Below the pieces are notes generated by a model. That model was not told where the DNA came from. It did no database searches and worked only from the letters and a program-made list of their open reading frames with translations. Shown here piece by piece: positions 23,602 through 34,719 of a stretch of DNA of 64,000 nucleotides (within the stretch, counting starts at the first letter, position 1; each line of letters starts with the position of its first letter). A program made the position numbers and the translations under genes. The DNA lies in the NCBI GenBank assembly GCA_944470555.2, contig OX104134.1, positions 108,618,701-108,682,700 on the forward strand. The letters are read 5' to 3'. The DNA is from Heterobilharzia americana. Taxonomy: Eukaryota; Platyhelminthes; Trematoda; Strigeidida; Schistosomatidae.

Positions 23602-24258
23602 CCTTCAAACTTCGTGGTGTAGAATTAGTGAACTGCAGTTCCTTGGGTTCTACGTCTGTCCCATTGAAATACGTTCTGAGTTTGGAATGGTAACAATTAT
23701 CTTTCCGGTCCTGGAAAACCTGAAAAGATAGAGATGCGATCATTAATTAATCTGGTCTCAAGTTAGTATTACTGCATCTAATCTGCGGAAAGCTTCTCGA
23801 GTATAGTATGCCGTAGGACTCGAGGTGTGTGTCTAGCCTCCTTTTGAAAGTATCAGGGGATGGGGCTGAAGGGAGGGAATTCCTCAGTTTACAGGCTCTG
23901 GCCGCAAATGAGTTAGCACGGATCTTTGTACGTGCTCTCTCATGCTCTGTTCTTAACGGGCGACCCCTCAAGTCGCGTTTCCGACTAAAGCTTAAAAGGG
24001 ATCCGTCAGGATGGTGGAGATTATGGGCGGTGTGGTACATCATGATCACATCCCCTCTGATCCTCCGGTATTGTACTGAGTGCGGCTGAAGAGCAACTAA
24101 GCGGTCCGGGTGCGGTTTTCGCCGTGACCCAATCACTTTCTTTGTAGCCCTTCTCTGTACCTGTTCTAGGATGGCAATGTCATTTTTCAAGTAAGAGGAT
24201 ATCACAGGCGAATTTTTTTCCAAATGAGGACGAATGCACAGGGCATACACTGTGGTGA
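23602..24258 (-). mobile_element. 5'-truncated CR1-like copy, nearly identical to the 3' end of its neighbour
   Basis: About 655 bp match 18884-19540 in the same orientation; by eye the only difference is one extra G here (near 23900). Sense order: end of the RT C-terminal domain, stop, 3' UTR. The frame at 23747-24250 is open for 167 codons and keeps the reading after the point where the neighbour is shifted (AARACKLRNSLPSAPSPDTF). Its 3' end touches the 5' end of the full element. Its 5' truncation at 24258 is typical of target-primed reverse transcription. Confidence 0.85.
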
Positions 24259-26200
24259 TTATTTCCTGTGGAGTGGAATTCGTACGTTCCTGGTTGAGTT
24301 CACAAAGTAGTTAGTATTTACTAGGGGTGTTGTGGGTCTTTCGTGGTCCATGTCTGTGCGTGTCTGGACGGAAAAAGTGAGATAGTGGTTGTTCAGGAAA
24401 GGTGACGGCGATATACTCAGTGAGATCCTATTTTGTGAAGTATCTAGGACTATTAAAAGGACTTTCTATGCGGCTAGTCTCTGTCTCCCTCTTTCCAGTC
24501 AATGATCTGGTTTGTGCCAAACCAAGTACAAGTTTCCTACCTTCTCCACTCCCAAGTGTACTTGCCGATTTAATTTCTCCTGTGGAGACAGTTACACAGG
24601 GAGTGAGGCAAGACAACTTAACTGGCGTGTTACCAAACACATGCTTCCTTGGCGGGTAACGTGTCAGGTTACATCTTGTTGCTGCTGACTCACAAGTTAT
24701 TTGATCGGTTGATATTTTGTAAGTATGTTGAAAGTTGTGTATATTGAATGAAGCCTAGTGAACTCTAACTGAAAACAATGTGTTTGCCTACATGCCTTGG
24801 TATAATTTTCATAATGGCGATTTTAACCACTTTAAAAGTAGCATAAGTAAATTGTGGGTGCAAGCCTAACACAGCGTTAAGTTACCATTTGGTAATATTT
24901 CGAGCAAAATTACCTCCCATTACTACACCAGCAGCTGGAATATTTTAGCAATGTTTATTCACACATTTGCCCGTAGGTATCATACACATAGTCTCTACTG
25001 ATTGTTCGTCAGCCTATTTTTTCAATAAAATATCCCATGTCGTTGACAGTTGTGTTGATTCACCTGTATTGCATGCGTTAGAGATGACATATAGAAATAT
25101 GAATAATGTAATCAGCCTGTCTTTTCATTTGTTTTTGATGGACATCAGTATGTCAGTGCTGTCCCAATCAGTGTTTTGCTTTCCGTCGCAAGCATGAGCT
25201 GCTGTCGGTGAACTTTCTCCCAGTTTTGTCTCCCCGTGGGATGACTCTCGTTTAATCATCAATTTTCACTCGGTCTGGTTTGCAACTGTCCTGATGTCTA
25301 TCCCACGTAGCTTACTGAGCGGTTTGAGTGCGTAATTTTATTTGCCACATTCTGCTTTTCCAATTTTTTAACCAGATCTTTTAGTTGGTCCAGTTTATTT
25401 TTGATCAAGTTCACTGGTTTAAGTGCTGTTTACATACCAGCCTCTCTAAGATTTCTTCCAGTAACTTACGATTTACCTTTTTGTATGGTAATAACACCAA
25501 ATCGCTTTGAAAGTAGATGAGCGTAGTTCCCAAAGAAAAGCCAAAAGACCGCGCTGGTTTACTAAAGTAAAAAGGCAGCGTATAGTAAATAATAATAAGG
25601 TAGCAGTGGACTAGCGATGTCATTGCTGCCCTGCGTACGAACTAATGTACTAATGTAATTGTCCAACCTTCTTTCGAGTGTTCTTAGCAGCGGTGAATAA
25701 TCCCGAAAGTCAGTTGCCCTGGGTGTTGATGAGATCCAACATTGGTGCTAGCCTTCATAGTTTTAACCGACTGGCTGCATTGAAGGCACACGGCCAAGCA
25801 CCCACGAAATTTTGCACATTGTCCTGTCACGTTGAACTGTTCGTGCGCAATCCAGCCAGTCAGAACACATCCGTTATTTGGCGTGGTCTATCAAATACAC
25901 TACTCACCCAGTCCACCTAATTGTGTCCATCTTTGGCCTCGCCCTCGTGGGTATGTTTCCGGTGCAGATAATCGACGATTAGCCTTCCCGTCTGTTTAGC
26001 TCGAGTAGAACACGCTTTTAAATGCCTACTGGAGGGTTGTCACTCAATCCGACAGAGGTGTATTCCATAAAGCGTACACTTTCAGAGGGAAAAGGGGCTA
26101 TGAACATGTGGAACGCGGTAAAGTGGACCCATACGGGTTCAACCAGAAGGCCTGGCCTGACCCGGGACGTCCCCAAATGGCATTCCCAGCGAATGCCCAA
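24259..26200. other. No recognised gene
   Basis: The longest frames are 24402-24659 plus and its antisense partner, with no motif. No tRNA, no clear retroelement protein and no convincing exon pair were seen. The stretch may contain old non-coding parts of elements. Confidence 0.45.
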
Positions 26201-26232
26201 TCCATCTCTACTTTCTTCTGCATATTTTTGGG

Positions 26233-26566
26233 CTATGAGTTCTTGGTTGGTTTGTTTCCCGATCGACGTTTCTCGCCGCTTATTCTTATTATTCTTGCCA
26301 TCGGATCCTCAGTATCGAGCGAGCGTAGGCGGCAACTCTCGATGTATGTATGTAGTTTGTTGGAAGTGCCTTTCGTAACCCCCCAAGTTTCTGAACCGTA
26401 TAGAAGCACCGACTTGACACTGATGTTGAAAATCCGAATCTTGTTCTTCATGCTGAGCGCAGTGGATTTCCACTCTGATTTCACACTAATGAAGGCTTGT
26501 CTTTTCAACCCGGCTCCGACGTCCCCATCTTTGCCGCCTGTAGTTGAATCGACGCCGCTTAGGTAG
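26233..26566 (-). mobile_element. SR2-like RTE fragment (3' part of pol)
   Basis: The minus strand reads ISVKSVLLYGSETWGVTKG, then NKLHTYIESC, the conserved C-terminal block of RTE elements (SVLLYGSETW followed by the Cys-rich LQTFINRCLR-type segment). It is closer to the SR2 type than to the element at 973-4830, which has LLYGCETWPL. The fragment is short and lacks the catalytic part. Confidence 0.65.
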
Positions 26567-26591
26567 GTAAAAGAGCCAACTTCCTTCTGTA

Positions 26592-26770
26592 AAACGTTAG
26601 CTTCCTTTTTCTAAAATCATCCCTTATGTACCTTGAATAATGGTGTCTGACATATTGCTTGTTTTTGTACATAACGACGAATTCACATTACCAAAGTTGT
26701 CAAACCTGTGAATTGGTTTGTTTCATGCGGCTCCTCTTGCAAGGAATATATTACATTACTGTGTTACACT
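26592..26770 (+). repeat. Repeat shared with 34340-34500
   Basis: Blocks such as atgtacc, ggtgtct, tgtacataac, tcaaacctgtgaattgg and ttgttt occur in the same order and spacing as at 34340-34500, on the same strand. Family unknown. At the other site it lies just after a Penelope-like fragment, here after an SR2-like one. Confidence 0.6.
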
Positions 26771-28830
26771 ATCTAGACGTGGTGGTCAGGCTTGGGTATC
26801 ATAATCGTCGGTGAAATACCCATTCCGTCGAGGTTCTTTCATACCGTAAAGGCCAGTTGGATAGTAGTAAGATGAAATGCGGCTACCGTTGCGGTGTAAA
26901 CTACTACAATGTAATGGGGGTTTCGGGGCGAAGTCATATTGCTGATAGCTGGATGGGGTGTGACAGCAATAAGGTGACCAGTAGTGTCAATCTAAGGTCA
27001 ACCCTCCATACCTCATGGTCTCCAGGCGCCGGCGGTGCGTAGTATTCCTTCTCTCCGACGACAGAACATCCAAAGCCCCGAGAAAAAGACCCGTAAAAGC
27101 CGGTTCGTGACAGTCCTCAAGTAGACGTCCTGTGAACTCTACGGTTGCACATATCTTTTACCCCTTCAGGTACCTTAGGGAGTAATAATCTTCCACGGTG
27201 TGGTCAGCCAGGGAGTGCCACCCACCCGTGCGCTTCGAGTAGTGCACAAGACCCAGTCAAATGTGGCCCGTCCTCCCCGACTCTATTTCCTTTTTCTTCA
27301 CCTCCTGATACTAATATTGAGCCTCTTACGCCTTTCCAACCACTCACTCTCAAGCCACTGTCGACGATCAAATCCATCGATATCTCATTTCTCGTCTCCT
27401 GGGACAGCGCCATCGATTTCATAAGCGGGGCCTTCAGCGCCGAACTCTGTGCCTAAACGGACAGCCATCACCGCACACCCATATATGTGTGCTTCCTTTG
27501 GGCGTGGTTATGGAATTGACCCCACTCGGCTACAGTAGTGAATCTTCAAAATTCACTCCACTATCCACAGACCTGATGGCCAGCTCTCGTGGACTTACCG
27601 CTGTAGCCACAGCACTGTGTTGCAGTACAGAAGGTGCGCTTCTCAACGGGATTCAAAAAAACAGTCGTCGGTGTGCTTTTCGCCCTACTGAACTTGTAAG
27701 AACTCGCCAGGGTAGTGAAACAAACCTCCGCCTATTCGTAATTTACCCCCATGCACTCGTCGACTGTGGTTTGGATGATACAGGGGGCAGATTCTACGAG
27801 AAGCCGTCGATTTTGCCAAGGAAAGCTAAACATTCAGACTCGGTCAGAGTGGCAGATTTTTCCCAGTGCCCACGTAGGGGAGCAGAGCCAGTTGCAAAGG
27901 CATCTTCGGGGTATTTGTGAAACCCATGCCAGCGAAGTGACAACGGGGATCATCTGTTGTGATTTCGCCGTGACATTCGCTGGTTTCCGATCACCACTAA
28001 CCTGGGAGAGACACCCTCTCACTTAGTATCCGCTGACTTCAAACAAACAATGGGCACAGATAAATCACATTGCCACAAGCTCTTTGGAGACGATCGCGGT
28101 AAGATGGCCGCCCGTTCTATAGTTGCCGTTTGGAATCCGATCACACGCTAGTACTGGTCGGTGTATGTCTGCCCATTACCGATCGCAGGAAACGGGTTGC
28201 AGTCAGGCCTGGATACGGTAGATTGGGCGATTCGAAGGAAAGTCCGGAATGAGGGAAAAGACAGATAAGCATTTTCTGAACTGGACAGCAATGCTCATCC
28301 CGAGAAAGGCTACCATGACCTTGAGTCTGCTGTAGAAAGGATGACAAAGAAAGCCGGTAACCTACCCATCATTCTGGCAAGCTCCAACGAAAGCAACCCA
28401 AACGTTAGTTGGCCAGGTCATCGTGTCAGTTGCTAGCTGTGATGGTTGGCGAAAGCGAGAGGGATGGGGCAGGCAAGCGTTGGACAACTCTGGACCCTCA
28501 TTTAGGCTTATTAGGGATGCTAACAAGAAGAAAACGGTGGTGAGTGAAACCCATCACCGAAAACGATGGGACAGTGATTACCTCGAGAGAAAAGCGTCTA
28601 AAACTTTGGCGGAACACTTCGAAGCACGGTTCAAATAACTTCGGCAATGCTTCAGTTGCCCACCATTCAATCTGAACCTGAATGAACGTTGATGTCCGTC
28701 TCTTAATTCTCCTTGAGGTTGAGAAAACTGTGTCGGACCTGAAACGATGCAAAGCAGCAGGACATGTCAAGTCGCAGCCCAAACATTTCACGGATGGAGG
28801 CAGGAAATTGCCGCTTGAAGTGGCGGAGGT
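26771..28830 (+). mobile_element. Decayed RTE copy: 5' leader plus endonuclease
   Basis: Plus-strand relic starting at acgtggtggtc, the same leader start as the copies at 4830 (minus) and 46193 (plus). After the leader, a diverged endonuclease reads SSKFTPLSTDLMASSRGLT, GALLNGIQKNSRRCAF and FYEKPSILPRKAKHSDSVRVAD (27489-27920). Its counterparts in the 973-4830 copy are TKFTLRVSGDSIASSRGLA, NSLLDWIPVDSRLCAM and FYHKLSNLLSKAKRSDVVVVAG. It continues to about 28760 (AEHFEARFK region, VEKTVSDLKRCKAAGHV just before RT). A CR1-like element follows directly. Many stops; non-functional. Confidence 0.7.
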
Positions 28831-28834
28831 GCTG

Positions 28835-30400
28835 TGTGGTGTATAAGAATCAGAGGTGGCGACGCCAGACTGGTGCACTTCACCGATCGTCCTGGTCTGC
28901 AAGAAGATATGCCGCTGTTCTTGCTTGAGATATTCACACTATTAATGGGCAGTGGGGAGTCTCTCAGCGAGTGGAAAACTAGCTTTATAATTCCTCGCTA
29001 CAAGTCTGGTGACGAGGCGAATGTTGGGAACAAGGGATCTATCAACATAACGCCGGTCGTCTCCCGAACTATGAAAAAAGTGATTAAGAGTGGCATATCT
29101 GACTACCTACTTGGAGAAAACTTTATCACAGCACGGTTTCATTAAAAACAGGTCTTGCGTTACTTGCCACTTTGATTTCTTCAACCTCATCACTACTGGC
29201 CTCGAGGCATGTAAAATCGTCACTGTTCCGTACTTTGATATCAAAGGCATTCGGCCAGGTACCACACAGTATTCTCTTTGATAAGCTACAATCGATTGGC
29301 ACTCGTGACCGCCTACTTCATTGGCTAAAATCATTTCTTAGTGATGGGAGCCAAATCGTCAAAGTAAATTCCATGCAGTCGACACCTAGGCTCACAACTA
29401 GTGGGGTAATATAGGGAAGCGTCTTTAGACCTTTATTGTCCATAACTTATATTAATAGTGTGTGGAAGTGCTTCACTATAGGGGAAACATTCCTATACGC
29501 TGATGACCTTAAGGTTGTACACTCATGTCACGCCCATGAACTAGGCAATACGCTGTCTACTGCTCAACAAGAATTAGGTGAAGTTGCTAAATGGTGTGAG
29601 GAGTCCCATCCCAAGTTCAACATTGATAAATGTGGTTGGCTTAGCGTAGGCAGCGATAACCTAGATGTGTCTCTCAAAGTATGTGGGCAAAAGCTACCTA
29701 GACGTTCTTCAGTGCTAGATCTTGGTCCTAGATATTCCAGTGACTTAACATTCACTGTGCAGACGGCTCGTATCACATCTAAGTCACGTAGACTCCTTGG
29801 ATGCATCGTCCGTAACTTTTATAGCACTGAATCAAGGGTCCTACTCTACAAAGCAAGCATCCGTCCAATTTCAGAATACTGCCTGTTTATCTTAAGTGGG
29901 CTTCGTATAAGCGACAAAGGAAAAATTGAAGGAGTACAACGCCACTTTACACTAAGAACACTAGGGGCTTACTGCAGCCTAGACTACATCTTGAGATGCA
30001 GCATGCTAGGACCGGAACCTCTCTGGAAGAGGCGACTTGGAATGAACCCTATATTTTACTATAAGTTACTTCGTAAGCAAGTGCACTCATGTGGCCCTGA
30101 AATAAAAATAGTCGTAACATCTACTCACTATTCACGTAATCATAACCTATTAGCGGAAAATGAGTGTTGTAAGACCAAATTGAGAAGAAACTTCTCCATC
30201 AATAAGTTCTCTCACATCTGGAATAGACCTCCTGAGGAAATACGTACCGCAGGTTCATTATCTGTCTTTCGTTCCTCACTTAATAAGCCCCTAACAGATG
30301 GTGAGTCTATCACTCGCCTAGCCACTGTATACACGTTCTGGGCTTATGAATGTATACTAGGACCTCTAAACGTATAGGGTCAGGCTATCAAAAATCTCAA
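28835..30400 (+). mobile_element. 5'-truncated CR1-like retrotransposon (RT only)
   Basis: Plus-strand non-LTR RT sequence. Pieces in order are GSGESLSEWKTSFIIPRYKSGD (28834-29145), KAFGQVPHSILFDKLQSIG and LHWLKSFLSDGSQIVKVNS (29172-29414). A 313-codon frame (29436-30377) then carries FLYADDLKVVHSC (YADD at 29496-29507), SVLDLGPRYSSDLTF, SRVLLYKASIRPISEYCLF and GVQRHFTLRTLG. These are Jockey/CR1-type palm, thumb and C-terminal motifs. Two breaks near 29145 and 29414 separate the frames. No endonuclease or ORF1 is present, as expected for 5' truncation. It differs clearly from the CR1-like element at 18.9-23.6 kb. Confidence 0.75.
29436..30377 (+). CDS. CR1-like RT C-terminal half, open frame
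   Basis: The longest uninterrupted coding stretch of the truncated element, 313 codons, from just before the catalytic YADD to the natural stop (ending ILGPLNV). It includes the DLG-type primer-grip region and the conserved basic VQR motif. There is no own promoter or start, so it is a fragment of a polyprotein and probably not expressed as a protein. Confidence 0.6.
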   Translation: MSITYINSVWKCFTIGETFLYADDLKVVHSCHAHELGNTLSTAQQELGEVAKWCEESHPKFNIDKCGWLSVGSDNLDVSLKVCGQKLPRRSSVLDLGPRYSSDLTFTVQTARITSKSRRLLGCIVRNFYSTESRVLLYKASIRPISEYCLFILSGLRISDKGKIEGVQRHFTLRTLGAYCSLDYILRCSMLGPEPLWKRRLGMNPIFYYKLLRKQVHSCGPEIKIVVTSTHYSRNHNLLAENECCKTKLRRNFSINKFSHIWNRPPEEIRTAGSLSVFRSSLNKPLTDGESITRLATVYTFWAYECILGPLNV

Positions 30401-31730
30401 GTACATTTCACCTCAATGGATTTATAAAGGGTGTTTAACTACTAGTCCATCTGATCGGATTGTGCAGTTCAGACACACAGCCAGTGTTGTCTTTAAGTTT
30501 ACCGACGAAAATAGCCTATCTAATAACTCGCGTGAACTTCAAGTAGGAAAAATAGAAAAGTCCTTCTCATATGCACAAATTAGCGTTTATATATATTTTG
30601 AATGACTTTATAAAGACAGGAACCCAGTTTGTTTTATGCGGAACTCCATTGTCCAGTTTCTCCTTGCGCTCTCTTTTCTCTTCTCTTTCCAGTGGCAGCC
30701 TGACAAGAAAGTCCCAAGCATTAGTTTGATCAAAAGGTATCAACTTACTGGAAATCCTACCTCGTACCTAATACTGGAAACTCATGTTGGAAGTATCCAA
30801 CCAGGTAGCCCTTGATTTCCTGTTTCTTGAGCGGCTTCACACCCAACGCACCTTCCTAACAGTGCCCTGATTGATACCACATACGAAACCCAAAGCACAA
30901 TAACTGGCCCCCGATTTCTGGCCCGTGACAACTGCAGCGGAAATCTGCACATGCAGTCAAACTCGACAGGTCACTTTACCTAACGGCAACACATCCATGA
31001 CAATGCTATGCAACAGATTTCTGTAGTACTTTGTCTTGTATCAATCCATCTAATAGAAGTTAATTAACAGCCAGTGTATCTCTTTGACAATGTTGCATAC
31101 TTTAATGTGAAGTCTATGAAGTTTTACATATGTGTAATACTCACCACTGTTGAACGACGATGCTTCCAGTCTTTAATTACTTGCACCACAACAAGTGTTT
31201 TCAGTACTATCAATCTGAATTTCTGGAAAAAGTAACACCTGAACAGTGAGAAACGCCTGAACTTAGACATTCACCTGGATCGGATGATTGTATGGATACA
31301 TACTTATTCCTGAAATCGTTGAAGTAAGTTACTGTTGGTCAATAGAGCTACGAACAAAAGAATAACTGTTAAAATGGACGTCTATCTGACGAAACACTTG
31401 GTCTTGTAGATGGGTCAATCATGTCAACTACTCACAACGCAAACACCAAATATTGCGCCGTTTGATGTGAAGAAAGAATTGGGAGCAGAAACGGCTTAAA
31501 CTCAGAACGATGTGTATGTACTGTGAAGTGATATTTTCCTGCTATTTTCATGGCATTTAGAAATTTGGTATCATGATTGAGTTTAATGTCCTTCCTGTGT
31601 ATCATTCAATGCCGCTGAAACCTTTTATGTTTCTCTGCAATTATCAATTTGCTGAGGCCTGTAAACTGGCTTCTCTCATGTTAACTTCATAACTTGAGAA
31701 TAAAGATATTTGTTTACTTTTTATTTGAGG
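30401..31730. other. No recognised gene
   Basis: AT-rich sequence between two mobile elements. No open frame of note, no tRNA-like or splice-supported exon and no repeat match within the window was seen. Confidence 0.45.
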
Positions 31731-31734
31731 GGAG

Positions 31735-33260
31735 AGGCCATCGTGTGACAACCAAAGGGGAATCATTATGGCCAGGGCGTTGTCCGGGATGCCCGCATCC
31801 ATGGTTTTTCGACCTTTGATTGGAGTTGTGGAGCATAAAGCTCGTGGAAACCATGCATGTTTTGAGCGGATTTGCAGAGAGATGCGCCGATCGTATTTCC
31901 ACCCTCTGACAGGCTCTGGAACACAAGCAAACCTTCCGGTTAGTGGCCAACAGTTGCCAGATTTCCTGAAACGAGGGTAGCATTTGACTCATTCTATCAT
32001 GAGGTGTTGTGAGAGTGTCTGGCTGTGAAAGGAATACTGAGCAAGGATATAACGCTAATCAAAGTCCTCTGCCCCGGCTAGCACAGCCATGCCAGGGCTT
32101 ATTGAGAGCTGCCACCAAAGTTAATGACAAGCAGTGAATCCTACAAGGGTGCCCACGATCACTGTTGCCATTTAATTTCGTCACATACGTACTAATGGGT
32201 ATGACCTTACTTACCTTTCACCATGCAGTGGCTGCCCTATTCCCTGAGGGACATCTGCTAGCTTTAAAGTAAGCAGATCAAATTGATCCGCTGGGTGAAG
32301 GCACAGGCTAAACACGGGGTTGTCCGAATGTTTTGAGCGGAAATCTGAGTATATTTGACACTTGTTTCGCACTCGTAGAGTGTAGAATGATGCTTCAGGA
32401 CTGGTCCGCTATAAGTGATCCAGGCTGAAAGGTTTGAAATGAAGTGATGGAAAAGGTCGACCGCCTCACCGAACTGGCAGATCGAATCAGCCATTCGAAC
32501 GGGCTGTTCGCTAACGGAATCTCTGCTCGGATAGAAAGGGCAAGTTTGATATTTTCCAACTCATATCATCTCTGAAGCCGACAAGATATTCGACTAGTGT
32601 GCTGAGCTGAAGCCTTTCCTGATCCTCTGTAAGGCTCAGAAATGGCCGTTAAAAGTAGAAGATATGGAGAGACTGCAGGGTTTCCATCGCAGCTGTCTAC
32701 ATAACACGGCTGACGTTTGGTTGAATAACCGTGTGACCGATCCTGAGGTCGGGGAAGGGATGCTAGGCAGGACAGGCAAGTCGGCCAGTGAGGCTGTGGA
32801 CCTTCTTCGACTGACGTGCCATGGATATGTGGTGTGCATGCCGAGGCGCGGACACTCACCATCACGCTCCATGTTAGCTAGGAGAAGTCTCACTGGGCTG
32901 AAAGAAGGTTCAGGATGGCCATGGCGGGGCGGGGCCTGGCACCAGTCGGTGATATCTCTGACCATTGGTCTGAGCGGTGTGAGATGCAGACTGCCTGGCT
33001 GGGTCCTCGGGATTCAGGGAGTATGTGGATGAGGGCTCTTGTGATACGGGTGGAAATGTGCTACAGTGGCGTAGATGCATTCAGTTTTCGACATCTTCTT
33101 CTTCTTGGTTGTTCTCACTAATCAATGGTTTATCCTCGCACACTACCTTATCTGCTTTGATACTGCTGCTTATTTATCCGCTGGTTTTCGTGTACCACTG
33201 TCAAGTGTGGCAACTTGAGCCAACTCATTTGCGGGTGAGGTTCTGTGCTGAATTTGTCAT
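31735..33260 (+). mobile_element. Decayed RTE copy (RT to 3' end)
   Basis: The plus strand can be read across frames as RT remnants: ADRISTL and ALEHKQTFR (compare IDRIFPLHQVLEHRHAYR), VLSKDITLIKVL, SSLLPFNFVTYVLMGM and ADQIDPLGEG where YADDIVVLGED is expected. From 32640 the C-terminal region (LQGFHRSCLHN-type) and 3' UTR follow, matching 54050-54650. The end near 33250 shows the family 3' signature (gtgtggcaacttgagcc). The catalytic YADD is lost; clearly a pseudo-element. Confidence 0.65.
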
Positions 33261-33591
33261 TCAGTAAGTTACATGAAACCATCCAAGAAAAAGAATACAT
33301 CTCTTAAAGCATCAAACAGAGGGTAAACGAATAATATGATATTGAAACAGAGATCAAAATCTGCTATCAGCAAGATATGCTATAAAATTCAGTCTATCAC
33401 TGTTCAGACATCAGAGCATCATCTTCGCCACAAGCCCCAAACTAGCATAATTGATTGTGCCACACCCCATTGTATTTGCCGATTCAAATTTAAGGAATTG
33501 TCCTGGTGCGAAGTTGATGGACACAGGTCAATCACCAATCATTCGAACCTGATATACCCAAGACCAAGAAAGAATATGATAACGTAGCCGG

Positions 33592-34300
33592 GTGGAGTGG
33601 CATATTTGCAAGGTCTGGCCAAGATACTGACACGTTCCAGCTAACTGGCTATAGGGTCGGTTACGAGTGGTGCAACGTTACATGGCAGCGTACTGAATGG
33701 CGAGGATGCTTGACCGGGTACCTTCAGCTTAACGAGTTCGATAAAACTATCACGGTTAGCCTCAATGTTGAATCTCGTCGAGCCTTAGGCTATCGATTCT
33801 ACAAAAGTGGGTGACGCCACAAAATGTATGCGTGGGCTCGTACACATAAGCAGGAGTAACCGTGCTAAGAACAGCAGTGTGAGTGAAAGTATACCCAACT
33901 GGCTTGAAAGGCAGTTTAGCTCGCAAACTTTGATAAGTCCAGGCGACAGACACCCACATTCATGCATAGTAGAACACGTCATCGAAGTGAATGAAGGGGC
34001 TCGTAATAGAACATCCTCTAAATTATTATATAGGAACGGTCGTAGGCACGTACCGAAATTTTCTGAAGCGTTGGCCATTCCCAGGGTTATGCTCGCGCTG
34101 TATGTTTGAAAACAACTGATTGTTTCACTTGATTTGCCTAGTGATGCTTATCCAATCAGATTATCAAGACTACGACGAACGCATAAAGCCCAAGGTCACA
34201 GTGTACTACCCGCCCCGCCTTCAAGAATATTGGAAGACTCAAACAATAGCCGAATATTTCCTACCTTCGAACTGAGCTTGCCTCAGTATGATGAACAATA
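33592..34300 (+). mobile_element. Penelope-like retroelement fragment (GIY-YIG end)
   Basis: The plus strand shows the C-terminal part of a Penelope-like element in broken frames. It starts with YLQGLAKILTRSS (linker before the nuclease), then a diverged GIY-YIG region. A 100-codon frame (33807-34109) follows with SIPNWLERQF, DRHPHSCIVEHVIEVNEG, SKLLYRNGRRHVPKFSEALAIPR and, after a stop, KQLIVSLDLP. In intact elements this matches the order nuclease, SSIVxHVIETGH, ALAIRR, QKxLxxSLxLPW. No reverse transcriptase remains. Assignment rests on motif order read by eye. Confidence 0.55.
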
Positions 34301-34339
34301 ATGCTGGTGTTTATCTGGTTCATTCCTTGCTATCTGTAG

Positions 34340-34500
34340 AGCATTAACGTTCTTTCTCTAGACGCATCTTTTATGTACCGGAGAGAACGGTGTCTATTGT
34401 ATGGCTGGATACTGTACATAACAGTCAGTTCACATCACCGGAATGATCAAACCTGTAAACTGGCTTGTTTTCAAGTAGCTTATGTTGCACAAAATGTATT
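34340..34500 (+). repeat. Repeat shared with 26592-26770
   Basis: Second copy of the block described at 26592-26770, followed by an ATT microsatellite. It could be the 3' end of the Penelope-like fragment just upstream, but the other copy is next to a different element, so the family stays open. Confidence 0.55.
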
Positions 34501-34517
34501 ATTATTATTATTATTAG
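34497..34517. repeat. ATT trinucleotide microsatellite
   Basis: Seven ATT units in a row directly at the end of the shared repeat. Short simple tails like this are common at retroelement 3' ends. Confidence 0.8.
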
Positions 34518-34719
34518 TGTCGCAACCTTTTGATATTCGTTTTGCCTGACCTTAAAGTTTTTCATACATGAGTCAGTTTGACGAGCAAATGTGCCATCAG
34601 ATAGGTCGTCGTGTATTGCGCCAATATATTGCATTTTTTAGGTAATCTTCACCTTAAAACGGCGTTACCAAAATTTACCAAACCCCAACTAATCGTCGCC
34701 CCAAAAATGCTCAGTGTTT

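Noticed and set aside
26108..26566. 152-codon plus-strand frame
   Set aside because: Overlaps the SR2-like minus-strand LLYGSETW block, which has clear family motifs; the plus frame has none.
34660..34700. Short similarity of accaaaatttaccaaacccca to the CR1-like 5' end near 23560
   Set aside because: Only about 20 bp can be aligned by eye; too short to call another CR1-like 5' end.
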